From Heterohyrax brucei (taxonomy: Eukaryota; Chordata; Mammalia; Hyracoidea; Procaviidae): a stretch of 64,000 nucleotides of DNA. Positions 22,501 to 35,700 of the stretch are shown here, piece after piece. The translations under genes and the position numbers were made by a program. Position 1 is the stretch's first letter. Every line of letters begins with the position of its first letter. Where the stretch lies: positions 85,377,049 to 85,441,048 of the forward strand of contig CM053156.1 in assembly GCA_028571685.1 (NCBI GenBank), written 5' to 3'. The notes beneath the pieces were generated by a model. It did no database searches. It was not told where the DNA came from and was given only the letters and a program-made list of their open reading frames with translations.

Positions 22501-24905
22501 GGGGCCCAGACATGAGAATGCTCTGCAAAAGGTTCATGTTGACATGCAAGCTGCCCTGACACTCTGGCCACATGACCCAGCTAATCCAATGGTGCTTGAA
22601 GTGTCACTGGCAGATATGCTATTGGGATCTTTGGCAGGCCTCTATTGGTCAATTACAGCCCAGACCCTCAGGCTTCTTGAGCATCATCCTGTCATCCTCA
22701 GCAGATAACTACTTTCTTTTGGAAAAGCTGCTTTGGGCTTGTTACTGAGCCTTGGTATAAATGCTTAACCATGGGACACCAAGTCACCATGCAGCCCTCC
22801 ACTGTCCATCATGAACTGGCTGTTGTCTGGCCCACAGTCATAAAGTTGGGCATGCACAGCAGCGCTCCATCTTCAAATGGAAAAGGCTTATACAAGATAG
22901 GGCTGAAGATGACCTCAAAGTACAATTGCATGAGAAATTGGTCCGAATGCCCATGGTCTCCTCCCGTCACATTAATTTCCATCTCCCAGTCTGCACTTAT
23001 GGCCTCATGGGAGTTCCTTTTAATCAGCTGACTGAAGAGAAAATTCGTGCCTGGTTTACAGATGGTTCTGCTGGACATGGCTGCACTGCTGGGAAGTGAT
23101 AGCATGACAGCCCCTTTCTGAGACTGCCCTGCAGGGCAGTTGTGAATGAAAATCTCATCAATGTGCAAACCTTTGAGCTGTGCACCTAGTTGTTCAGTTT
23201 GCTTAGGAGAAAGGGTGAGATGTTTGTTCATAGATTTGATTCCTGGGCTGTGCCCAATGTTTTTGCTCAATGGTCAGGGTTGTGGGAGGTACAGGATTGG
23301 AAAATTGGAGACTAGGATTTATGGAGAAGAGCAATGTGGATAGAGTTCTCAGAATGGGCCAAAGAAGTGACATCTGTCTTGTGTGATGGCTCACCAAAGG
23401 GTGACTTCAGCAGAAGAGGACAGTAACTACCAAGTGGAGAGGAGGACACATCCTGTGGGTACCAGTCATCCTCTTTCCCCAGCTACTCATCATTGATCAA
23501 TGAATAGAACCATAAACTAAGTGACCATGGTGGCAGGGATGGAGGTTATGCATGGCTTAGCAACATGGACTTTCATTTAGCAAGGCTGACTTGGCTATGG
23601 CCACTATTCAGTGCTCAATCTGCCAGCAGCTGACACCAATACTGAGTCCCCAATATGACATCATCCCTACAGGTAATCAGCCAGCAATCTTGTGACAGGT
23701 GATTAGACTAGGTGACATCCATCATGGGAATCACAGTATTTTGTTCCTTCTTGAATGGATACCCTGGACAGGGATTTGCCTTCCCTGAATGAAATGCTTC
23801 TGCTAAAACCACCAATCATGGGCTTATAGAATACCATATCTGCCATCATTGTATCCCACATGGCATTTTCTCAATCAAGGGACTCACTTCACAACAAATT
23901 AAAGATGGCACTGGGCCCATACTCATGGAATTCACTGGTCTTAGCAGGTTCCCCAGCATCCTGAAGCAGCTGGCTGGATAGAATGATGGAATGCCCTCAT
24001 AAGGACACAATTATGGTGCCAGCTAGGTGGCAATACTTTCCAGGGTTGGGGCAACAGTTTCCAGGAAGTCTGTATATGCTGTACACCAGGGTTCAATATA
24101 TCATGCTTGTTTTTCCCACAGCCAAGATTCACGGTCCCTGACTCAAGGGGTGGGAATGGGAGTGACACCAATATTACCCCTAGTGACCCACTCTTAAGAT
24201 TTTTGCTTCCTGTCCCCCCCACCTTGTGTTCTTTGGGTCTAGAAGTCTTAGATCCAAAGGGAGGAATGCTCCCACCTGGAGACATATGACTGATTCCATT
24301 GAACTGGAAGCTAAGAATGCCACCTGGCCACTTTGGCTTCTTATACTCCTGGTTCAATGGTCAAAGAAGGAAGTTACCACGGTAGCTGGTGAGACTAATC
24401 CTGATTACCAAGAGGAAATCTGACTGGCTTAACATAATGGCAGTAAAGATGTCTGGATTGCAGGAGATCCCTCAAGGTGTCCGTGCTATTCATGGCCTGT
24501 GACAAAGGCAATGGAAACCACAACAACCCAATTCCAACATGACTATTAATGCCCCGGGCTCTTCAGGAATGAAGGTTTGGGTCACCTCCCCAGGCAAAGA
24601 ACCACAACCACCTGAGGTGCTTTCTGAGGGGAAAGGGAGTATACACTGGGTGGTGGAGGAAGGCAGTTCTAAATACCAGTTAAAGCCGTATGACCAGTTG
24701 CAAAAACAAGGAAATTGTTATGAGCATTTCTGGTTAGCATGTATGCATCAAATAATTTTTTCTTCACTTACAAAGTGTAAACAGGTCTAGTGCATTTTTG
24801 CTTATATGTTCATTGTATCATGTTAGGCACATGTATGACTACTATTCTTTATTAAGAATTATGCATGGTTTAAGTAGATAAGTACACGTGCCAAGCTGGA
24901 AAGGA
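19560..24905 (+). mobile_element. ERVL provirus internal region, heavily mutated
   Basis: Order follows ERVL. Leader at 19570-19640 (GAGAGTGGTTCTAGAGAAAC). A gag/pro-end segment open at 20029-20496. Protease at about 21400-21470 ([10 protein letters not shown]). RT from about 21720, with the catalytic YIDD box degraded to YIDG at about 22155-22175. RNase H at about 23055 (FTDGSAG). Integrase at about 23700-23990 (HGIHWS then a stop, PEAAG). dUTPase-like region at about 24270-24430 (DPDYQ-type), then a C-terminal segment at 24540-24790 (KVWVTSPGKEP). Stops and frameshifts throughout; no env is seen, as expected for ERVL. A 5' LTR was not found. Confidence 0.78.
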
Positions 24906-24907
24906 AT

Positions 24908-25400
24908 GCACTGTGATGGTTAAGACTGTGTGTCCCCTTGGCGAGGCCATAACACCCAGTGTTTATTGTGATCACTCCCAAGACAGGATCTGCTGCCTGT
25001 AGCTAATATTCTGAAACGGTGTATCCTAGGGCATGTGGCCCACATCTGAATACTAGCAGATGTTCTGGCTTTCTCTTTGTTCTGGAATCTGCTGCTGGTT
25101 CCTGGTCATCTGATCTCCAGGTCTTGGCACTTGACTTAAACTAGCAGCTTACCTGTAGAATTTGAGTTTCGCAGATCTTCACAGCCTGTGAGCAAGAACC
25201 CTGCTCTGTGACTGGCTGTTCTTGGATTTGGCAGCCCCCTCGGCAATGTGCATCAGGAGGAGACTCTATTCAGATTCACAGATTTGGGACGTTCCGGCCT
25301 CTACAACCATGGGACCCACCTCTTCGACAGAAATCTTTCTGCCCATATTTGTATGTTTTACTGGTTTTGCCTCTCCAGAGAATCTAGCCAAAAATACTAC
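24908..25400 (+). repeat. 3' LTR of the ERVL provirus
   Basis: Starts TGTGATGGTTAAGACTGTGTG and ends in GCCTCTCCAGAGAATCTAGCC. Clearly homologous to the LTR at 37268-37840. It directly abuts the 3' flank of unit B, so the unit B poly(A) region is missing. Confidence 0.72.
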
Positions 25401-25404
25401 TGAT

Positions 25405-27746
25405 GTGGGTTTTTCACAAATTCTTGACCATTGGCACTGCACACATAAAGTTTTTATTCTGCATACTCTGGTGTAAGAGGAGGACTGGTTTACAGTCTCA
25501 GCCACACTAACCGCAAACACACAGTTTCACCCAAATGAACCTGCTAATGTAGGATGGTTTGCTTATAGCTAAAACCTTACCCACACTCTGGGCAAGTAAG
25601 GTTTCTCACCTAAGTGTATCTTCTGGTGTCTGAAGATATTTCACTTGCAGTTATAGCCTCCACCACACTCTTTGTACACACGTGGCTTCACCCTGGAGTT
25701 TATCCTAAAGTGTATAAGGCAGCTCGATTCCCAGTTAAAGCCCTAGCCACAGTCTCTGCAAACATAAGGCTTTTATCTGATTTGTGTCCTTTGATGTGCG
25801 ACAAAGACTAACTTCTGGCTAACTCCTTGGCCTTACTACATGTAGCTTCTACCCCAAGTGCACAAGGAGGTGTGATGCCCTGTAAAGCCACAGCCACACT
25901 CCAGGCACACGTTGAGATTTCTCTTCAGATTTTGTCCTCTGGTGTGTGATGAGAGTCGATTTCCCATGAAAACCTCACACTCCAAGCACATCTAAGTCTC
26001 TTCACTTCAGTGTGCCCTCTGCTGTCTGCTAAGATTTGACTTCTGGTTGAAGCCTTGCCCACACTCCTTGTACACAAGTGGCTTCTCCCCTGATTGTGTC
26101 TTCTGATGTATTCTTCGTGGGGAAGGAGGCTTGACTTCTGGAGAAATCCCCGCCCACACTCCAGGCACGTGAAAGGTTTCTCACCTGAGTGTATCCTGTG
26201 GCGTCTGATGAAGTTGGCTTTGCAGTTAAAGCCTTGCCTACACTCCAGGCACAGGCAGGGCTTCTCACCTGAGTGCCTCTTCTGGGGTGTGGTAAGGCAT
26301 GACTTCTGGTTGGAACCTCGCCCACCCTGTGTGCACACATGGGCCTTCTCCCCCAGGTGCGCCCTCCAGTGTTTCAGGAGATCTGATTCTCGTTTAAATC
26401 CTTGACTACACTCCTTGCACACACGTGGCCTCTCCTCTGAGTGTTTCACCTGGTGGGAAAGGAGGCTTGACATCTGGTGAAAGCCCTGCCCACACTCCTG
26501 GCACATGAATGCCTGTCACCTGAGTCTGTCTTCTGGTGTCTGATAAGATCTGATTTGCTGTTAAACCATTGACCCGCACTTCACATTCCAGGAACATGTA
26601 AGTGTCTTCACCTGATTGTGTCCTCTGGTGTCTGATGAGACTGACTTCTGGCTGAAGCCTCGCCCACACTCCTTGCACACATATGGCTTCTCCCGAGTGT
26701 GTTCTCTGATGCATGATTTGTGACTAAAGCCACGCCCACACTCCTTACACAAAAGTGGCTTGTCCCCTGAGTGTGTCCTCTGATGGGTGATGAGAGTTGA
26801 CTTGTGGCTAAAGCCACGCCCATACTCTCTGCACACAGAGTTCTCTGTGAGTGTGCTGCCTGGTATGGAAGAAGTCTTGACTTCTGGCCAAAGCCCCATC
26901 CACACTCCAAGCACAGGAAAGGTTTCTCTCTCAAGTGTGTCCTCTGGTGTCTGATGAGATTTCATTTGCAGTTCAAGTTTTGCCTACACTCCAGGCACTA
27001 GTAAGGTTACTCACCTGAGTGTGCTCTCTGGTGTCCAGTGAGATTTGATTTGTTGTTAAGCCCTCGCCCACACTCATTGCACACATGTGGTTTCCCCCTG
27101 AGTGTGTCCTCTTGTGTGTGATGAGAGTTGATTTGTGGCTAAAGTCACACTCACACTTCTTGCGTACATACTGCTTCTCCTCTGTGTGTGTCCTCTGGTG
27201 CATAAGGAGGACTGATGTCTGGGTAAATCCATCCACACTCTCTATAAACATAGAGCTTCCTGCACAGAAGTCCCTTTGCTGTGTGATGAAGCCTGACTTC
27301 CAGCCGCGGTCTGGGTCCTCCTCTCTATGGCTGATGGCTCCAGATCTTGAGGTTTCTAATGCCTTCAAGCCTTTGCCTCTTTCCACAGTCTTCACCCTGC
27401 AGGCTGAGCTGGGCTCTATCCCTGCCTCTGTGCTGCCTTCTCCAGGGCTTGCTGCCTGCCTTTGGGGTGAGCAAGAGAATGCCCTGGAAGTCTATCTCTC
27501 CCCTGACCTCCTACACAGTGGTCTGGAGGCTTCTTCTCTCTCTTGACCTTCTGTGTTTTCCCTCCGGCAGCTATGATCAGAATCCTACCGTTCTGGCTGC
27601 TTCTGACGCCCTGGGAGGCCCTGGAAGGAGGCAATGCTCTGCATAGAAGCCTAGGAGGCATGGAAGCACATGCTGGCTGAGGACCCGCTGACAGGGGACA
27701 GCTAGAAGGCTGACGGGGCAGGTCTGGAGTTCTGGCTGCGGTTCCG
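25405..27746 (-). pseudogene. ZNF343: Unit B: ZNF343-like finger exon, pseudogene
   Basis: Homologous to the linker/finger exons at 1814-3339 and 57497-59160. The acceptor ctctctccag survives at 27747 and the first 50 or so codons are open (EPQPELQTC, VLSQHVLP). A 5-nt deletion near 27622 relative to unit D then shifts the frame into a stop. Further down, linker and fingers are recognisable in all three frames (e.g. 26506-25925 with about five fingers, 26965-26561, 27395-26973), with several indels and lost cysteines such as CTQGG. No continuous array remains. The relic runs into the ERVL LTR at about 25400. Confidence 0.85.
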
Positions 27747-27827
27747 CTGGAGAGAGAAAGGTTTCCTTTACAGTGGCTGTGAGTGGGCTGCTGGGCTGTT
27801 TTCCTCTTCTGACAGAGTCTCACTGCT

Positions 27828-28280
27828 GGAGTCCCTGAGTGGCACAAACAGTTAAGCACTGAACTACAGGCTGAAAGGCTGATGGTTGAGAAGACAAGCC
27901 TGGTGATGGAGTGGTTCTACTTGGGAACATGGGGTCATCACACACATCAGCAACTGACAACAGTCTTATCGTCACCCTTGTGATTAACGACATAACCGAC
28001 TCGATGGCATTTGGCTGGCTTGGTGACCCCACAGTTTGTTTCTCACTGATCATTCATATATATTCCATTTCTTACAAATTACACTTTCCATTGAAATCCA
28101 GAAGGAGCCCTGGTGGCACACTGATTAAACTGCTCAGCCACTAACCCAAACGCCAGCAGTTCAAACTTACTAGGCGCTCCATGCAAAAAGATGTGGCAGT
28201 CTGCTTCAGCAAACAGGGAGTGGTTTTCCTTTGTCCTTCATGGTCACTATGAGTCAGAAGTGACTCAACAGCAGTGGTTT
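27828..28280 (+). repeat. Two AfroSINEs in the unit B intron
   Basis: 27828-27945 is the copy shared by all units (GGAGTCCCTGAGTGGCAC). 28104-28280 starts GGAGCCCTGGTGGCACAC and ends GACTCAACAGCAGTGGTTT; it corresponds to copies at 35489-35700 and 59537-59725. Both are older than the unit duplications. Confidence 0.85.
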
Positions 28281-28615
28281 GGGGTATTGCAATTCAGATA
28301 ATCCACACCAAAAAAATCCTCTTTAACATGTTACCCCAACTAATAACTTCCCAAATTAGGCCTCAGACACTACACTATCTTGGAAACACTTTTACTATAG
28401 TTAATCTTTTTCTTCTATTAAAATCTTACGAGCTGTAGATACATGTACTGATATATACCGCCTATAATACTTTGCCAACAATGTCTTGTCAACTTTGTGA
28501 AATGTGGTGAATGTAACTGGAGAGAAAGGTATGTAGCTAAGTGTAATTTGCATTTGGATTTCTCTTGACAGAGGTGAAGTTAAACATCTTTCCATATACT
28601 CAAGGGCTAATGTTA
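28281..28615. other. Unit B intron, no feature recognised
   Basis: Corresponds to the unit C intron around 35700-35900 (shared CACCAAAAA...TCCTC and ACATGT segments). No coding or repeat signal is seen. Confidence 0.35.
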
Positions 28616-29150
28616 TATCATGTTTTGTGAACTGTTTGTTTATATATTTGCCTATTTTCTCTCAAATTTCAAATTCTTTCAACCTTAGGAAAAATAAGTC
28701 TTCTCATGGGATATATGTGGTAAATATTCCCTCAGTTATGTCATCTGTCTTTTGACTTTGCTTCTAGTGTCAAATTTTATCAATCTTTGATGTATCTGGA
28801 TTTTTAGCTGAATTTAGAATGTTCTTCTCTGTGTTCTGGTTAAGGTGGAATTCACTTATATTCTGGTGCAGTTGTGGCTTAATTTTTTACATTTGGATTT
28901 CTATCATTTGGAATTTTTCTTGTGTATCATATGAGGCAAGATATAATAATATATCTTTCTAAATGGGTATCTAGCTGTTCAATGTCATTTACTAAAATGT
29001 CCAGCTGTACCCAAGTGGTCTGAGATACTACCTTTATCAGATACTAAAACTACATGCACATTTGGGTTGATTTCCTGACTTCCCCATAAGTTCCACTGGT
29101 GTATTTATCTAGTCAAACAAGTATGACACACTGTTTTACTTCTAAGGTTT
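28616..29150 (-). mobile_element. L1 LINE fragment, minus strand
   Basis: The plus strand reads like the reverse complement of the L1 ORF2 C-terminal end, with ATGTATCTGG, TTTACATTTGGATTTCTATC and TCAATGTCATTTACTAAAA, the last being the antisense of the conserved 3' part of ORF2. Strongly diverged. Confidence 0.5.
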
Positions 29151-29152
29151 CA

Positions 29153-30400
29153 TGTTGTTGTTAGGTGCTGTCAAGTCGGTTCTAACTCATAGCGACCTTA
29201 CGCACAACAGAACAAGACACTGCCTGGTCCTGTGCGATGTCCACAACTGTTACTACGCTTAAAGCTGTTGTTGAAGCCACTGTGTCAATCCATCTCATCA
29301 AGGGTCTTCCTCTTTTTTGCTGACCCTCCATGCTACCAAGCATGATGTGTTTCTCCAAGGACTGATCTTTCCTCACAACACGCCCAAAGTATGTAAGATG
29401 CAGCCTTGCCATCTCTGCTTCCAAGAAGCACTCTGGTTGGATTTCTTACAGAACTGATCTGTTTGTTCTTCTGGCAGTCCATGGTACATTCAACATTCTT
29501 CTCCAACACCACAATTCAAAGGCATCAATTCTTCTGTCTTCTTTGTTCACTGTCTAGCTTTCACATGCATATGATGCAATTGAAAATACCATGGCTTGGG
29601 TCAGGTGCACTTTAGCCTTCAAGGTGACATCTTTAACTTTCAATATTTTAAAGAGATCCTTTGCAGCAGCTTTTCCCAGTGCAGGGTGTCTTTTGATTTA
29701 TTGACTGCTGCTTCCGTGGGCACTGATTATGGACCCAAGTAAAATGAAATTCCTGACAACCTCAATCTTTTCTCCATTTATCATGATGTTCTTACTGGTC
29801 CAATTGTAAGGACTTTTGTTTGCTCGACACTGAGGTCCGTTCCACACTGAAGGTTGTGATACTGGATCTTCATCAGTGTTTCAAATCTTCTTCACTTCCA
29901 GTAAGTTAAGGTGGTGGTGTTTGCATAATGCAGGTTGTTAATGAGTTGTTCTCCAATCCTGATGCCTTGTTCTTCTTTGTATAATCCAGTTTCTCAGATT
30001 ATTTGCTTGGTATACAGATTGAAAAGCTATGGTGAAAGGATACAACCCTGATGCACACCTTTCCTGACTTTAAACCATGTAGTGTCCCCATGTTCTATTT
30101 GCACAACTGCCTCCTGATCCGTATACAGATTCCTTAAGAGCACAATGAAGTGTTCTGGAATTTGCACTTTACGCAATGTTAGCCATAATTCATTATGATC
30201 CACACAGTCAAATGCCTTTGCATAGTCAATGAAACATAGGTAAAAATATTTCTGGTATTCTCTGCTTTCAGCCAAGATCCATCTGATAGTAGCAATAATA
30301 TCCCTGGTGCCACGTCCTCTTCTGAATCCAGACTGAATTTCTTGCAGTTCCTTGTCAATATAGTATTACTGACTGCAACACTAAGGCTTCATAACAGGTT
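29153..30400 (-). mobile_element. RTE (BovB-like) LINE, minus strand
   Basis: The 3' end is at about 29155 (TGTTGTTGTTAGGTGCTGTC). The minus strand at 30275-30027 is an open RT segment (YFYLCFIDYAKAFDCVDHNE, ...GVHQGCILSP), covering the RT palm with FIDYAKAFD and ending just past HQGCILSP. 5'-truncated and mutated elsewhere. Confidence 0.87.
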
Positions 30401-31090
30401 TTAATGTCTGGTACGACTAGCACTCTGTTTCAGCTGTTTCTTTTCAGTTTTGTCCTGGATATTCTTTTTCACATGAATTTCAAGAAGAGCTTGTTACTTT
30501 TTTGGTTTCGTTTTCTGTCAGTCTTCTGGGCCACACGATGCCACAGGCAGAAACACTGTGCCATCCCTCCACGGCAAACAGAGACCTGAAAAACTACGTG
30601 AAATAGAGAGAAACATCAAGCCTGGAATGCAAAGTGTCAAATAAAGAGGTAAAGATCTCAGCCAAAAACCAAATGGAGTAAGGAACTGACAAAAAACAGA
30701 GAATGAGAAGAGACATGACCAAGTTCCCTGCCGGGTAGCCCAGCACAGAGCTGCCCTCTCGGACACCTGTTAGAGATCAGCAGACGGGGGCACAGACGTA
30801 CAGATTTACGGAGGTCTCAGTGAAGGGAGCCAAGTGTCTAGTGGCAAACAAAGCACGCTTTCCCATCCCATCGTCTGCCTGCTGCTCAGCCTCTGATGCC
30901 TCCTCCCAGCTGGCCGTGGGGGCCCAGCTGGCCAGGAAGTGCAGCCCCTGCGCCAGCAGATACGAGGACGTGGTGTACCTTCAGGGACTCCCAGCGGGAC
31001 ACAGATCACCCGCTGGCCCTACCCTGCTGCACCACAGTGAGGGCAGGGATCTCTAATCATCGCATTGACTAATGTGTTCTGAGCATCTAG
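30401..31090. other. Unit B intron, unassigned
   Basis: No splice-consistent exon and no repeat I can name in 30401-31090. Short antisense frames are not conserved in units A or D. Confidence 0.35.
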
Positions 31091-31094
31091 AATA

Positions 31095-31490
31095 TCATCC
31101 AGCACACGCTATAGACTTTATTTGGTCCAGAGAGGGTTACTGGCTGTGATCTTTAAGAGAGCAGACTGGCAGGCCTTTCTGCAGTGGTGCCAATAAATGG
31201 GTCTGAACCACCAATCTTTAGGTTAATAGTCAAGTGCAAAGTGTCTGCCCCAGCCAGGAATCCTTAGCACACAGAAAACCAAAATACCCTTTGCCACTGA
31301 GGCAATTCTAAAGCACAGCACCTCTAGGAGACCGACTGGAGTTGCTCTCTAGGGTTCCCAAGGCTGTAAAGCTTTACAGAAGCAGACTACCACATCCTTC
31401 CCCCACGCAGCATGGTGGGTCTGAACCAGTAACTTTTTGGTTAGCAGATGGGTGCTGGATGACTGCACCACCAGAGCCCCTGGGGCCCAA
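31095..31490 (-). repeat. Two AfroSINE copies, minus strand
   Basis: 31095-31260 matches the older copies at 8535 and 61615. 31315-31490 is a better preserved inverse AfroSINE (CAAGGCTGTAAAGCTTTAC, GGTTAGCAGATGGGTGCTGG, ending CACCACCAGAGCCCC). Confidence 0.7.
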
Positions 31491-31548
31491 AGGGCTCCCC
31501 AGTAAACACCTACTGAGCTATGAAGGAAGAGAAAAGATCACAGGCTCC

Positions 31549-31675
31549 CCAACGACAGCAGGTTCCTGTAAATCTCCAGCACTACTTCTCTGTACAGGTT
31601 CTTCCACTCAGAGCTTAGTCGCTTCCATTCTGCCTCCGTGAAGACCACGGTGACGTCCTCGAATGTCACTGGTTC
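31549..31675 (-). pseudogene. ZNF343: Unit B KRAB-A exon with destroyed splice donor
   Basis: 127 nt, reading [17 protein letters not shown], then [24 protein letters not shown]; acceptor intact. The donor is GGAGCC where units A and D have GTGAGCC, a single-base deletion that removes the GT. EQ to EW and MLE to VLE are substitutions in the KRAB core. The exons upstream are missing. It belongs with the pseudogene at 25405-27746. Confidence 0.85.
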
Positions 31676-31932
31676 CTGGAAGAAGCAATAAACCAACGCA
31701 CAGCAAACCACCACCAGTTTTCCCATTGAGAGGAGTTACCTGGTGGCCCTCAAGAGTCTAGCTCTGAAGAAGCTCTTCTGTATCTTTTCAGAGGACGCAG
31801 ATCCCCTTATCAAGTTCTCCTGGACACGACTGGATACCTGGCCCTGTGACAGAATCTGGGGAGCCTGAGTCACGCGCAAACCCATCCCGACACTCACACA
31901 CACGACGTCACTGAAGAGACGATTTGTGCATA

Positions 31933-32453
31933 TGTCATGGATCAAACTGTGTCCCCCCAAAAATATGTGTAGCCATGTGGCTGGGCCAGGATTCCCAGTA
32001 TCTTATGACTGTTCTCCATTTTGTGGTTTTCCTGGGCTGCATGTTAAAGGATTAGGGTGGGACTGTAAATCCCTTTATAAGATTAACTCCCTGCTCCACT
32101 GTAAAAGGAGTTTCCCTGGAGTATGGCTTGGCCCACCCTTAATCCTTTCAGTCTGCAAAAGATAAAAGGAGAGAGAAGCAGGCAGAGAATTGGGAACCTC
32201 ACACCATCAAGAAAGCAGTAGCGGGAGAAGAGCGTGTCCTTCAGACCTGAGGTTGCTGCGCCAAGATGCTCCCAGGACTAAGACTGATGCAGTACTGGAC
32301 TGTCTTCCAGAGCCAACCAGGGGGAAACCCTTCCCCTGGAGTGGACACCCTGAATTTGGAATTGTAGCCAACCGGACTGTGTAAGAATAAACCTTCCTTT
32401 GTTAAAGACATCCACCGGTATTTCTGTTAGAGCAGCCCTAGCTGACTAAAACA
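31933..32453 (+). repeat. MaLR-like solo LTR on the unit B/C junction
   Basis: Starts TGTCATGGATCAAACTG and ends GCTGACTAAAACA; AATAAACC near 32388. To its left is unit B intron (matching 9411-9422 of unit A), to its right unit C 3'UTR (matching position 80 of unit A). The flanks show no target-site duplication. Confidence 0.85.
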
Positions 32454-33149
32454 ATCAAATTTCCCAATAAATGTATTTAGGATTTACTATTTCTTAAGGG
32501 TTGAGTTCCTTCAAGAGAACTTGAAGTGTGCATGTGATTTCCTTATTGCATTCAAGACAGGTAAGTGATGCAGCCTGAGTTACAGTTTATTAAAGCAAAA
32601 CTACTATAACAAAGAGAGAAAACAGAATGGAAAGAACTGGTGTATCAAAATAAGTCAACCATTCTTGGATTACTTAATTACTTCTAATTTTCTATCCCAT
32701 TTGGTTACAGAATGTGGACAATTATTTAATTACTGCTGATATAGTCACCAGCACAGGCAGTCAGACTTCCGAAACTTAAGAGGTGGGTGAAGCAGTGATT
32801 TGGGGGGACAACACTGTGTCCTAAGTCAATTGAAGAGGGACACCAGAATAAAGCTCCACCCACAGACCCCACCCACACCGCTCTGTCCCTGAGCATCCTC
32901 TGGTCCTAGAGGAGGGATCACTAACGGCTACAGCAGCTGCCATTCTTTCTCCCCACACAATGACTCTCTCCACCCCTCAAAACCCTGTTCTCTGAGGTAT
33001 ATTAAAGTGTGTCTTTTCCACAAATTCTTGTTCATTCTCTTTGTACACCTAAAGCTGAGTACCGTGGTATCAGAGGACGGATTTAAAGACTCAGCCACAT
33101 AACTGCAAACAAAGGGCTTCACCCATGTGAGCCTGCTGATATACAACGT

Positions 33150-33150
<1 letters not shown>
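32454..33150 (-). other. Unit C 3'UTR with AATAAA
   Basis: Aligns with positions 80-640 and 56700-57290. TTTATT at 32586-32591 is the conserved poly(A) signal. No mariner is present at the site of M1. Confidence 0.6.
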
Positions 33151-35137
<1,987 letters not shown>

Positions 35138-35213
35138 CTGGAGAGACAAAGGTTTCCATCAGTGGGGCCATGAGAGGGCTGCTGCACTGATCTTCTGACA
35201 GAATCTCACAGCT

Positions 35214-35700
35214 GGAGTCCCTGGGTAGCACAAACAGTTAAGGGCTCGACTCCAGGCTGGACAGCTGGTAGCTCAGAAGGCAGGCCTGGTAATCCGCTTC
35301 TGAAGGGCCACAGCCCTGAAATCCTTATGGAGCAGTTCTACTTGGCAATGTGGGGGTTAGCACCCATCAGTAATGAGCAACAGTCATATTACCACACTTG
35401 TAACTGACAGTGTATACAACACAATTTGTTTCCTACCAATAATTCATTTATGTTCCATTTTTACAAATGATCCTATCTACTGCCATCCAGAACTACTGGT
35501 GCTGGTGGCACAGTGGTTCAGATGCTCAGCTGCTAACCCAAATGCCAGCAGTTCACACGCACCAGCTACTCCTCCAAAGAAAAATGCGGCAGTGGGCCTC
35601 TGTAACTATGGCCGGCCTTGGAAACCTCATCGGGCAGTTCTATATTGTCCTCTGTGGTTACTCTAAGTTGGAATCAATCCACAGCAGTGGTTTGGGTATT
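35214..35700 (+). repeat. Two AfroSINEs in the unit C intron
   Basis: 35214-35347 is the copy shared by all units; 35489-35700 has GGTGCTGGTGGCACAGTGG and ends AATCCACAGCAGTGGTTTGG. Orthologous to those at 27828/28104 and 59247/59537. Confidence 0.8.

Noticed and set aside
30027..30275. Reverse-transcriptase ORF as a possible domesticated gene
   Set aside because: Short, bounded by stops, inside a recognisable 5'-truncated RTE LINE.
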